Below, piece after piece: positions 45,080 to 53,187 of a stretch of 64,000 bases of DNA. Both the position numbers and the translations under genes were made by a program. This stretch comes from Chryseobacterium nakagawai (GTDB lineage: Bacteria; Bacteroidota; Bacteroidia; Flavobacteriales; Weeksellaceae). Positions within the stretch are counted from its first letter, which is position 1; each line of letters begins with the position of its first letter. The stretch covers positions 5,014,501-5,078,500 of the forward strand of contig NZ_LR134386.1 of NCBI RefSeq assembly GCF_900637665.1, in the 5' to 3' direction. A model generated the notes under the pieces. That model searched no databases. It worked only from the letters and a program-made list of their open reading frames with translations, and was not told the DNA's origin.

Positions 45080-45535
45080 ATGATCACAAGAGAAGCCACA
45101 GAACAGGATTTAGAAATCCTTTTAACCTTTGAGCAGGGAATTGTTTCTGCAGAAAGGCCTTTTAACAGTACATTGATTGATGGCGAAATCCATTATTATG
45201 ATCTGAATGAATTCATACAATCACCGGAGGCAACTTTAGTTGTTGTAGAAGACAATAATGAAATTATCGCATCCGGTTATGCTCTTATCAAAAATTCAGA
45301 GAAAGATTATAATAAATTTAAGAGCTATGCTTATCTGGGTTTTATGTATGTAAAACCTGAACACAGGGGAAAAGGTGTCAATAAAATAATTACTGATGCG
45401 CTTATCAACTGGGCAACATCCAGAGGAGTTTCAGAAATAAGACTGGATGTGTATGCTGAAAATGAATCTGCTATAAAAGCTTATGAAAAAGCAGGTTTTG
45501 AACCTCATCTTCTTACCATGCGACTAAAGCCGTGA
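45080..45535 (+). CDS. GNAT family N-acetyltransferase
   Basis: The 151-residue protein has the GNAT acetyl-CoA motif GFMYVKPEHRGKGVNKII near residue 95 and the later ISEIRLDVYAENESAIKAYEKAGFEP, the hallmark motif B. An acetyl group would be transferred to an amine; the acceptor is unknown. Confidence 0.88.
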   Translation: MITREATEQDLEILLTFEQGIVSAERPFNSTLIDGEIHYYDLNEFIQSPEATLVVVEDNNEIIASGYALIKNSEKDYNKFKSYAYLGFMYVKPEHRGKGVNKIITDALINWATSRGVSEIRLDVYAENESAIKAYEKAGFEPHLLTMRLKP

Positions 45536-45644
45536 AAGGGCGGGAAGATGGAAGCAGGAAGTAATTTGATACTATGATTGTCAATTTCCTCTCTAAACTT
45601 CAAGCTTCCTGATATAAAAAATTTACCATAAATACAGGAATCCA

Positions 45645-45652
45645 TATCTTTG
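45645..45652 (+). promoter_or_regulatory. Candidate -7 element for dinB, nearly leaderless
   Basis: TATCTTTG is a perfect TAnnTTTG match that ends four bases before the dinB ATG at 45657. No TTG -33 element at 17-23 bases. Confidence 0.4.
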
Positions 45653-45656
45653 TCAT

Positions 45657-46751
45657 ATGGATTTTTCTTTGCCGCTTCGTAAAATTATTCACGTAGATAT
45701 GGACGCATTTTATGCTTCTGTAGAGCAATATGATAATCCTGCACTTAGAGGAAAACCTATTGCTGTAGGTGGTCAACACCGAGGTGTAGTAGCTGCTGCA
45801 AGTTATGAGGCTCGAAAATATGGGGTTCGTTCTGCTATGCCTAGTAAAACAGCCAAAGAGAAATGTCCAGATCTTATCTTTGTTCCGCCCCGTTTTGCAC
45901 GCTATAAAGAAATCTCAAAAATGATCCGTGACATTTTCTATGAATACACAGATCTTGTAGAGCCGCTCTCATTAGATGAAGCCTATCTTGATGTTACCGA
46001 AAATAAAAAAGAAATAGAATCTGCCAACCAGATTGCAAGGGAGATTCGTCAGAAAATATTTGAACAAACGGGTTTAACTGCATCTGCAGGAATTTCTGTG
46101 AATAAATTTTTAGCCAAAGTAGCTTCCGACATTAATAAACCTAATGGTCAGAAAACCATCCATCCTGACAAAGTGGAAAACTTCTTAGAAGAATTACCTG
46201 TGGAAAAATTTTATGGTGTAGGAAAGGTTACTGCTAACAAAATGTTTAGTTTAGGCATTTACAAAGGAAAAGATTTAAAGAAAAGAACCTTGGAAGATCT
46301 GGTAAGAATCTTTGGAAAATCAGGAAAGCATTATTATAATGTCGTTCGCGGTATTCATACTTCTGAAGTAAAACCTCATCGGATTCAGAAAAGCGTGGCT
46401 GTGGAAAGAACTTTTTTTGAGGATCTTTTTGATGAACAGCAAATCAATGAAAAACTGGAGAGCCTGAGCCAGGAACTTCATCAACGTTTACAGAAAAATA
46501 ATATTCTCGGAAGAACTTTAACCTTAAAAATTAAGTATAAGGATTTCTCGCTTTTTACAAGAAGTGTAACCAGAGAGGAGTACTTTACGTCTCCGGAAGA
46601 ATATTTCAATACAGGAAAAAAACTTTGGGAGCTACGCCCATTTGATAAAGCTGTTCGCTTGCTTGGGCTATCACTTTCTCATTTGAACACGGAAGAAAAA
46701 AAGCTGGTTTCCGTTCAACTAAAAATCCCGTTTAAAGAATTTGAAAATTAA
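45657..46751 (+). CDS. dinB: DNA polymerase IV
   Basis: Pol IV is a Y-family translesion polymerase. The 364-residue protein has the first metal site HVDMDAFYASVEQ, SYEARKYGVRSAMPS, the second acidic site PLSLDEAYLDVT, LTASAGISVNKFLAKVASDINKP, and the helix-hairpin-helix region VEKFYGVGKVTANKMFSLGI. The little-finger domain is at the C-terminus. It lacks a clear beta-clamp motif at the end that I can assign. Length is typical. The start is constrained by the catalytic Asp at residue 16. Confidence 0.96.
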   Translation: MDFSLPLRKIIHVDMDAFYASVEQYDNPALRGKPIAVGGQHRGVVAAASYEARKYGVRSAMPSKTAKEKCPDLIFVPPRFARYKEISKMIRDIFYEYTDLVEPLSLDEAYLDVTENKKEIESANQIAREIRQKIFEQTGLTASAGISVNKFLAKVASDINKPNGQKTIHPDKVENFLEELPVEKFYGVGKVTANKMFSLGIYKGKDLKKRTLEDLVRIFGKSGKHYYNVVRGIHTSEVKPHRIQKSVAVERTFFEDLFDEQQINEKLESLSQELHQRLQKNNILGRTLTLKIKYKDFSLFTRSVTREEYFTSPEEYFNTGKKLWELRPFDKAVRLLGLSLSHLNTEEKKLVSVQLKIPFKEFEN

Positions 46752-46799
46752 CAGGTCATATTTTTTCGCTAACTTGTATTCCACAAATCAGCAAATTAT

Positions 46800-48272
46800 A
46801 TGAACCCAACAATGATTCAGTTTTTCCACTGGTATTCTGAAGGTGATGGAAAGCTATGGAAAGCAGCCGAAAAACAGTCCAAATACCTGGCGAAACTGGG
46901 AATAACTTCTGTATGGTTTCCTCCTGCTTATAAAGGGGCAAATGGTGGATACTCGGTAGGATATGATACCTACGATCTTTATGATCTCGGAGAATTTGAC
47001 CAGAAAGGAACCCTGCCAACCAAATATGGAACTAAAAAAGACTATGTAAAAGCAATCAACGCTTTAAAAAAACAAAATATAGAGGTTATTGTAGATATTG
47101 TTTTGGGCCATAAAGCCGGGGGTGATGAACTGGAGAAGTTCAATGTGGTAAAAGTGGATGAAAACAACAGAGAAAAAGTGATTTCCGATGTTATGGAAAT
47201 AGAATCCTATACCAAGTTTACTTTTCCGGGAAGAGGAAAAAAACATTCTGATTTTGAATGGAATTTCACTTGCTTCAGTGGTGTAGATTATGCGGAAGGT
47301 ATGGAGTCTCATATTTATAAGATACAGTCTGAATATGGCAATGATTGGGAGGAAATGATCCACGATGAAAAAGGAAATTATGATTACTTGATGTATAATG
47401 ACATTGAGCATAGAAATCCTTTTGTTCGCGAAGAGCTTAATACCTGGGCCAAGTGGTATTTTGACGAAACAAATTTTGATGGTGTTCGACTGGATGCTTT
47501 AAAGCATATTTCCTTTGACTTTTATAAGGAATGGCTCACGCTGCTCCGCTCCAATACCGGAAAAAACATTTTTGCTGTAGGAGAATACTGGGCTCCCGGA
47601 TATCTTCATCTGCTTCAAAAGTATATTGAAGTAACCGAGGGCTGTATGAGTCTTTTTGACAGCTCACTGCAAAACAATTTTCATAATGCATCTAAAGAAG
47701 GGGCTTCCTATGATCTCAGAAGAATTTTTGATGAAACCCTCACCCAAGCTGATCCTTTACATTCAGTGAGTATAGTTGCTAATCATGATACGCAGCCGTT
47801 GCAGGATTTGGAAGCTCCTGTTGAACCTTGGTTCAAACCTATTGCCTATGCTTTGATTCTATTGCGAAAGGATGGGTATCCATGTGTTTTTTATCCGGAT
47901 TTGTATGGTGCCCATTATACTGACAAAGATAAAGAAGGAAATGATCAGGAAATATTTATGCCTAAAATAGATGGTATTGAAGAGCTTCTGAAAGCCAGAA
48001 AAGATCATGCTTATGGAGAACAGCGAGATTATTTCGAGGATGCCAACTGTGTTGGATGGATACGCGAAGGTGATGAAACTCATACAGGCTGTGCTGTAGT
48101 TCTTAGCAATAAAGATGCTTACAATAAGCCGATGGAAATAGGAAAGCGATATGCCGGAAAAAAGTGTAAGGACCTATTAAAAAGGTTTAAAAATAAGATC
48201 CCCATCGATGAAAATGGTTGGGGAAATTTTCCTGTACCTGCCGGCAATGTAAGTGTCTGGATTCCGGAATAA
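46800..48272 (+). CDS. Alpha-amylase, GH13 family
   Basis: The 490-residue protein has no signal peptide, so it is cytoplasmic. Family motifs are IDIVLGHKAGGDE (region I), the nucleophile Asp in FDGVRLDALKHI, the acid/base Glu in FAVGEYW, and VANHDTQP (region IV). It resembles the E. coli cytoplasmic AmyA type (GH13_5). It would cleave alpha-1,4 glucans stored or imported. A bidirectional terminator follows. Confidence 0.92.
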   Translation: MNPTMIQFFHWYSEGDGKLWKAAEKQSKYLAKLGITSVWFPPAYKGANGGYSVGYDTYDLYDLGEFDQKGTLPTKYGTKKDYVKAINALKKQNIEVIVDIVLGHKAGGDELEKFNVVKVDENNREKVISDVMEIESYTKFTFPGRGKKHSDFEWNFTCFSGVDYAEGMESHIYKIQSEYGNDWEEMIHDEKGNYDYLMYNDIEHRNPFVREELNTWAKWYFDETNFDGVRLDALKHISFDFYKEWLTLLRSNTGKNIFAVGEYWAPGYLHLLQKYIEVTEGCMSLFDSSLQNNFHNASKEGASYDLRRIFDETLTQADPLHSVSIVANHDTQPLQDLEAPVEPWFKPIAYALILLRKDGYPCVFYPDLYGAHYTDKDKEGNDQEIFMPKIDGIEELLKARKDHAYGEQRDYFEDANCVGWIREGDETHTGCAVVLSNKDAYNKPMEIGKRYAGKKCKDLLKRFKNKIPIDENGWGNFPVPAGNVSVWIPE

Positions 48273-48277
48273 ATAAA

Positions 48278-48305
48278 AAAGCGTACCCAATAATAAGTAC
48301 GCTTT
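48278..48305. terminator. Bidirectional terminator between alpha-amylase and the Cys-rich peptide gene
   Basis: AAAGCGTAC (48278-48286) pairs with GTACGCTTT (48297-48305). T tracts follow on both strands, so it should stop transcription from either side. Confidence 0.85.
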
Positions 48306-48324
48306 CTTTTTTCATATGGTTGTA

Positions 48325-48492
48325 TTAACATTTGATACCTCTACAACTCCATAGATCAGGAGCCCACTCACAACAGATATTGTCTTCGTTATAAAAGCAA
48401 CAAGTTCTGTCTCTGATGATGATTCCACCATTTACATTTTTTAGTTCCTGACGGTCAATTTTTCGTGCATTGGAAGTTTTTTTGATTTTCAT
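48325..48492 (-). CDS. Cys-rich peptide with double-glycine leader (bacteriocin-like)
   Basis: This 55-residue product has a leader of about 23 residues ending in RQELKNVNGG, the double-glycine pattern that C39-type ABC peptidases recognise in bacteriocins and RiPPs. The predicted core of 32 residues (IIIRDRTCC to GIKC) contains six cysteines: two adjacent pairs (TCC, ICC) plus SC and KC. ATG 48492 is chosen over the longer frame because it gives the normal leader. No transporter, peptidase or modifying enzyme is nearby, so the partner would be elsewhere. The leader type is known in Chryseobacterium; the core sequence I do not recognise. Confidence 0.75.
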   Translation of the reverse strand: MKIKKTSNARKIDRQELKNVNGGIIIRDRTCCFYNEDNICCEWAPDLWSCRGIKC

Positions 48493-48626
48493 AATTATTA
48501 TTTTTTGAATTTGTAACTCAAATATAAACAATATATTACAATTATTTTTAAATAAAATCTACCAACATCACAATTTCATCTACCTAATTATTAAATAATA
48601 ATGTACAAACTAAAATTATTGAAATT

Positions 48627-49988
48627 TTAGTTTGTATCATTCTGCAGAACCTGAATTTTTCTGAGTTCTAAAATTTCTGGACGTTCTGATGAGTCTGATA
48701 TTGTTCCGTTTCTTGCAAATTCAGCCCACAGCGCTCTTAATTTTCTTCCGTGCTTTTGAATACGTTCCCAGGGAATATCTTTTAGCAGTTCAGAGGATTT
48801 CCAGGCAGATTCGTTACCGAAAATTAGAGGAAGGTCAATACAATGGGGGGCTCCAATAACATTCTCTTTTAGGTTGGAATGGATCTTAAAAAAATAAATA
48901 TTACCTCCTCCTTTTGCATAGTTTTCTGCAAATTGCCTGGCTGGAGCTCCATAGATAATGTCTGTTGTTTTTTCAACAGTTTTATCCATAATTTTTAGCC
49001 CCAACCCTTTTCCAAAGTATTTATTTAAAGCTTCTGAAGTTTTGAGATAAAATGCAGTTTCATCATTATTGAAGCCAATAAGTACATCATATCTTTTAGC
49101 ATTTTCACTCCATTGTTCAATAGATTCTTCTTCATTACATAAAGGAGGAAATCCATATTGGACTCCAAAAGGCATAGCAGCTTTCAATCCATATTTCATA
49201 ATAGACGGAACTAATTTCCCATAATCATCCATCATCTTATACACATCCACTTCATCTTTAATATCTTCTGTTTTCTTCAAAAATTCAGCAGACATTTTCT
49301 TTCTATTATGACGTAACCCTAAAGGTGCACTCTGAATAATTACCCTATGAAACAAATGAGCAGCTCCTTTTGATATCATCAGATGAGCAATGGCATCTCC
49401 TCCTGAAGACTGACCAAGCAGGGTAACATTTTCCGGATCTCCTCCAAAATCTGTAATATTAATTTTGATCCATTTCAATGCTTCGATCATATCTAACAAG
49501 CCTAAATTAGGTGGTCTTTTTTCATCACCCCCTAAAAAACCAAAGAGTCCCAATCGATAAGAGACCGTAACCACAATGATATGTTGTTCTTTTACCCATT
49601 CTGCAGGATCAGCAGTGGGCAGATCACCACAACCAATCTCGTGAGAGCCCCCGTGAATCCAAACAACTACAGGAAGTTTTTCATTTTCCAAGATATTTCC
49701 GGGACGGTTTACAGAAAGATATTGAGTAGATTCTTCAGGCACAAATTCTTCAACAGGGGTCCTGCCAATCATTTTTTCTACAAGGGGACTCAATTTTTGT
49801 GGACAAACCGGAATTTTATCCTCAAGCCTGTTATCATAGATAAAATGTTTAAGAGGAACAGGTTTTTGAAACCTTTTGGAATAGGCGTAACGAATACTTT
49901 TAGCTTTTATTATTCCATCTTTCTTCAATCCTGTAATAATCCCAAAGCGGGTATTGAACACATGAGTTTCTTGATGCTGTGATTTCAT
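48627..49988 (-). CDS. Carboxylesterase type B family
   Basis: The 453-residue protein shows VVWIHGGSHEIGCGDLP (oxyanion hole), LGLLDMIEALKWIKINITDFGGDPENVTLLGQSSGGDAIAHLM with the nucleophile Ser in GQSSGG, and the His in ENVIGAPHCIDLPLIFG. No signal peptide, so it is cytoplasmic. It would hydrolyse carboxylic esters. Its stop is far from the AraC gene, and the gap 49989-50096 may hold its promoter. Confidence 0.88.
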   Translation of the reverse strand: MKSQHQETHVFNTRFGIITGLKKDGIIKAKSIRYAYSKRFQKPVPLKHFIYDNRLEDKIPVCPQKLSPLVEKMIGRTPVEEFVPEESTQYLSVNRPGNILENEKLPVVVWIHGGSHEIGCGDLPTADPAEWVKEQHIIVVTVSYRLGLFGFLGGDEKRPPNLGLLDMIEALKWIKINITDFGGDPENVTLLGQSSGGDAIAHLMISKGAAHLFHRVIIQSAPLGLRHNRKKMSAEFLKKTEDIKDEVDVYKMMDDYGKLVPSIMKYGLKAAMPFGVQYGFPPLCNEEESIEQWSENAKRYDVLIGFNNDETAFYLKTSEALNKYFGKGLGLKIMDKTVEKTTDIIYGAPARQFAENYAKGGGNIYFFKIHSNLKENVIGAPHCIDLPLIFGNESAWKSSELLKDIPWERIQKHGRKLRALWAEFARNGTISDSSERPEILELRKIQVLQNDTN

Positions 49989-50096
49989 GGTGATTGGTAA
50001 AACTTCTACCTTTAAAGATAACTTTGTTTTTCGAAAAAAGAAAATTTATATGATTAATTAAGCACGAAAAAAGACTTGTGATAATTGTGCTTAAAC

Positions 50097-50999
50097 TCAA
50101 TTTAGGATTTTATATTCACTTGGGGAAATCCCAACCTTTGCTTTGAATAACCTTGTAAAATGCTGTGGATATTTAAAGCCTAGATCATAGGAAATTTCAC
50201 TGATTGATTTTCCCTGATCCAAAATTTGCTCTTTAGCAATATCTATCAGTTTATTGTGGATTAATTCCTGTGGGGAAATTCCCAATTCTTTTTTGATAAG
50301 GTCTCCAAAGTAATTAGCGGAAAGATTCAACTTTTCTGCAAAGTAATTCACCATGGGAAAACCTATATTTTTAGGATTATCAGATTTTAAATAATCATCA
50401 ACAAGATTCTCAAACTTTCCAATGACTCCTTGATTAATATGATCTCTGGTAATAAACTGGCGGTCATAGAAACGCATACAGTAATTTAAAAACAATTCAA
50501 TATTATTTACAATTAATGACTTGCTGTGTTTATCAATGGATTGTTCAAGTTCATGTTTTATATTTTTAAAACAATCCAGGATAATCTCTCTTTCTTTTTC
50601 AGAAAGATGTAACGCTTCATGTACGTCATAGGAAAAGAAATTATAATCTTTTATATTTTTTCCAAGATGAGTTCCTTTTAAAAGATCGGGATGGAAAATC
50701 AACGCAAAACCTGCCGGTTGAACAGATTTATCTTTATTATAAATCCCATACGTCTGGCCTGGTGCAATGAAAACTAATGTCCCTTCCTGATAATCATAAC
50801 TATGTTTTCCATATTGCATATCTCCACACATTACATCTTTCAGGAAAACAGTAAAAAAACCAAATTTCCTTCTGTATTGACAGATGGGATCTGATTTGGA
50901 AAAATCAATCACGCTCACCAACGGATGCAATGTTTCGTGATGGGCCATTTTATTGTATTCTGAGACCGTATTATAGATTTCAACCTCCTGATTTTCCAT
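50097..50999 (-). CDS. AraC-family transcriptional regulator
   Basis: The 300-residue protein has an N-terminal cupin-like sensing domain (residues 20-120, with CGDMQYGKHSYDYQEGTLVFIAPGQ). A C-terminal double HTH follows (NLSANYFGDLIKKELGISPQELIHN and ISEISYDLGFKYPQHFTRLFKAKVGISPSEYK). It is divergent from the cupin and alcohol dehydrogenase genes and probably controls them. A perfect inverted repeat in the shared gap is a candidate operator. Confidence 0.92.
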   Translation of the reverse strand: MENQEVEIYNTVSEYNKMAHHETLHPLVSVIDFSKSDPICQYRRKFGFFTVFLKDVMCGDMQYGKHSYDYQEGTLVFIAPGQTYGIYNKDKSVQPAGFALIFHPDLLKGTHLGKNIKDYNFFSYDVHEALHLSEKEREIILDCFKNIKHELEQSIDKHSKSLIVNNIELFLNYCMRFYDRQFITRDHINQGVIGKFENLVDDYLKSDNPKNIGFPMVNYFAEKLNLSANYFGDLIKKELGISPQELIHNKLIDIAKEQILDQGKSISEISYDLGFKYPQHFTRLFKAKVGISPSEYKILN

Positions 51000-51019
51000 G
51001 AAATATATTTTTTACCATT

Positions 51020-51070
51020 CAAAATTACCAATTTCTGACATAACAGATAGGATGTCTGTAAAATTGGTAA
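51020..51070. promoter_or_regulatory. Operator and promoter between araC-type and cupin genes
   Basis: TTACCAATTT (51025-51034) and AAATTGGTAA (51061-51070) form a perfect 10-base inverted repeat with 26 bases between. Inside it are ACAGA/TCTGT (51043-51047 and 51055-51059) and GACA/TGTC. A further GGTAA half-site lies at 51078-51082 (CGGTAAT context). CAAAATTA at 51020-51027 is a - strand TAATTTTG, a -7 element for the AraC gene that overlaps the left arm, so autoregulation is plausible. Confidence 0.6.
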
Positions 51071-51128
51071 GTAATTCGGTAATCCGTATAAGTAATATTT
51101 CTCTGAAAGTTTCGACTTTTGTACCGTT

Positions 51129-51533
51129 ATGGAAACTTTCAATACAACCATCTTTCCGAAGGGAGAAAAAGCTCCGTCGGATTACTTTTCAGGAGGAACT
51201 GCCTGGGTTCAAATTCTGAAACCTAACGAAGATCAGCTGAACTGTCAGATCGGAAATGTAATTTTTGAACCCGGATGCAGAAATAACTGGCATTCTCATG
51301 GAGGTGGACAAATTTTAATTGTAACTTCAGGAACGGGGTTTTATCAGGAGAAGGGAAAATCTGCACAGGTATTACATCCCGGAGATATTGTAAATATTCT
51401 TCCGAATGTGATTCACTGGCATGGAGCAACTCCGGACAGTGAATTCACTCACATCGCCGTCAATACCAACACTCAGGACGGTATCGTGAAGTGGCTGAAC
51501 CCTGTAACGGATGAGGAGTATAATAATTTATAA
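51129..51533 (+). CDS. Cupin domain protein
   Basis: The 134-residue protein has the conserved cupin motifs: GCRNNWHSHGGGQILIVTSG with two metal His, and LHPGDIVNILPNVIHWHG with the third His. It probably binds a divalent metal and may be an enzyme or sensor of small ligands. It is 36 bases ahead of the alcohol dehydrogenase gene and divergent from the AraC gene. Confidence 0.88.
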   Translation: METFNTTIFPKGEKAPSDYFSGGTAWVQILKPNEDQLNCQIGNVIFEPGCRNNWHSHGGGQILIVTSGTGFYQEKGKSAQVLHPGDIVNILPNVIHWHGATPDSEFTHIAVNTNTQDGIVKWLNPVTDEEYNNL

Positions 51534-51569
51534 CATCAACGTATTAATCCAAATAAAATAAATAATCAA

Positions 51570-52622
51570 ATGAGCACATTTACAGTAAAAGCTTTTGGGG
51601 CAGAGTCTACCACAGCAGATCTGAAAGAAATGAATATTGAAAGAAGAGAAATTACTTCCAAAGATGTAGAAATTGAAATTCTATATTGTGGAGTATGTCA
51701 TTCTGATCTTCATACAGCAAGAAACGATTGGGGTGGTACCATCTACCCTGCGGTTCCCGGGCATGAAATAGTGGGAAGAATTACAAAAGTAGGAAGTGAG
51801 GTTTCCAAATTTAAAGTAGGCGATCTTGCAGGGGTAGGATGTATTGTAGACTCTTGTGGACATTGTAATAGCTGTCAGCATGATCTTGAACAATATTGTG
51901 AGAATGGATTTACCGGAACGTACAATGGAAAGGATAAACATTCGGGAGGCCATACTTTTGGTGGATATTCTCAAAAGGTAGTAGTAGATTCTCATCACGT
52001 ACTGAAAGTGCCTGAAAATCTTGATCCTGCTGCTGTAGCTCCACTTCTTTGCGCAGGAATTACAACATGGTCACCTTTAAGACACTGGAATGTAGGTCCG
52101 AATTCTAAAGTAGCCGTTGTAGGTTTAGGCGGATTGGGACATATGGCCATTAAACTTGCGAAAGGCCTAGGCGCTGAAGTGACTTTATTCTCAAGAACTC
52201 CTGGAAAAACTGAAGATGCTAAGCAATTAGGAGCCGATCATGTTATCATTTCTACAGATGAAGAGCAAATGAAGTCAGTGAAAGGAAAATTTGATGTGAT
52301 TATTGACACCGTTCCTTATGTACATGATGTAAATCCTTATGTGACCACTTTAAATATCAGCGGAACTCATGTTCTTGTAGGGTATTTAGGAGGTCTGGAA
52401 CCTATTTTGAATACTGTTCCTATGATCCTGGGAAGAAAATCAGTAGCAGGATCAGTGATCGGTGGTATTGCCGAAACCCAGGAATTACTGGATTTCTGTG
52501 GAGAACACAATATTGTTTCAGAAATTGAAATGATTAAAATGCAGGAGATTAATGAAGCGTATGAAAGAATGCTGAAAAGTGATGTGAGATATCGTTTCGT
52601 TATTGATATGCAATCTTTATAA
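51570..52622 (+). CDS. Zinc-dependent NAD(P) alcohol dehydrogenase (YahK/CAD-like)
   Basis: The 350-residue protein has the catalytic zinc site CGVCHSDLHTARNDWG and GHEIVGR, and the structural zinc cysteines in CGHCNSCQHDLEQYC. The cofactor loop is VVGLGGLGHMAIKLAKGLGAEV. It belongs to the MDR family near cinnamyl alcohol/YahK aldehyde reductases, so reduction of aldehydes with NADPH is likely. It is in the presumed AraC regulon. A bidirectional terminator follows. Confidence 0.92.
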   Translation: MSTFTVKAFGAESTTADLKEMNIERREITSKDVEIEILYCGVCHSDLHTARNDWGGTIYPAVPGHEIVGRITKVGSEVSKFKVGDLAGVGCIVDSCGHCNSCQHDLEQYCENGFTGTYNGKDKHSGGHTFGGYSQKVVVDSHHVLKVPENLDPAAVAPLLCAGITTWSPLRHWNVGPNSKVAVVGLGGLGHMAIKLAKGLGAEVTLFSRTPGKTEDAKQLGADHVIISTDEEQMKSVKGKFDVIIDTVPYVHDVNPYVTTLNISGTHVLVGYLGGLEPILNTVPMILGRKSVAGSVIGGIAETQELLDFCGEHNIVSEIEMIKMQEINEAYERMLKSDVRYRFVIDMQSL

Positions 52623-52639
52623 TTTCTTCTATAGAATAT

Positions 52640-52678
52640 AATAAAAGAGGTTCTTCGGATTGAAGAACCTCTTTTATT
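52640..52678. terminator. Bidirectional terminator between ADH and HxlR genes
   Basis: A perfect 17-base stem pairs 52640-52656 with 52662-52678 around a five-base loop. A tracts and T tracts flank it, so it can end both converging transcripts. Confidence 0.93.
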
Positions 52679-53105
52679 ATTTTTTCAGGTTTTTACTAAA
52701 GTCATTCTGATTTTTATCAATCATATACCTATTTGCTTCAGTACATTTGTTATCATTTCTTTCCATATCCTGAAAAGCCCATGCTGCCATTGCATCTATA
52801 ACAGGAGCCAATTCATTGCCGGCATCACTCAATTTATAGGTTACATGAGGAGGTACTACAGGTTTAGCCGTTCTTATAATAAGGCCATCTGCTTCCAGTT
52901 GTTTCAGATGCTGAATCAGCATTTTTTCTGTTACTGCAGGAATTGCTTTTTTTAATTCACTGTATCTTTTTTCTCCTGTAGAAAGATTAAAAAGGATAAT
53001 GGGTTTCCAAAATCCACCAATTCTTTCCATGACATACATTACAGGACAATCCTGCACTGTTTTTTTGTTCTCCTGGATCGTTGAACTTTCTTTGATTGCT
53101 GTCAT
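52677..53105 (-). CDS. HxlR-family transcriptional regulator
   Basis: The 142-residue protein has the HxlR winged helix: MERIGGFWKPIILFNLSTGEKRYSELKKAIPAVTEKMLIQHLKQLEADGLI and a C-terminal dimer helix (ELAPVIDAMAAWA). A Cys at residue 20 in VQDCPVMYV matches the conserved redox Cys used by HypR/YodB-type regulators to sense quinones or electrophiles. It is divergent from the NmrA-like reductase and probably represses it. Confidence 0.92.
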   Translation of the reverse strand: MTAIKESSTIQENKKTVQDCPVMYVMERIGGFWKPIILFNLSTGEKRYSELKKAIPAVTEKMLIQHLKQLEADGLIIRTAKPVVPPHVTYKLSDAGNELAPVIDAMAAWAFQDMERNDNKCTEANRYMIDKNQNDFSKNLKK

Positions 53106-53121
53106 AGTTACATACTTTAGG

Positions 53122-53160
53122 GTAAGTACTTGTATAAAAGTAAGTACAAATATAACTTTG
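53122..53160 (+). promoter_or_regulatory. Operator repeats and overlapping promoters of the HxlR/NmrA pair
   Basis: GTAAGTAC occurs at 53122-53129 and 53140-53147, 18 bases apart start to start. TAACTTTG at 53153-53160 is a perfect TAnnTTTG -7 element, with TTG at 53130-53132 (20-base spacer), for the NmrA-like gene. CAAATATA at 53147-53154 is TATATTTG on the - strand, a -7 element for the hxlR gene. A bound regulator would cover both promoters. Confidence 0.6.
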
Positions 53161-53187
53161 TCTCAGGAAATAAAAAAATATTTACAT

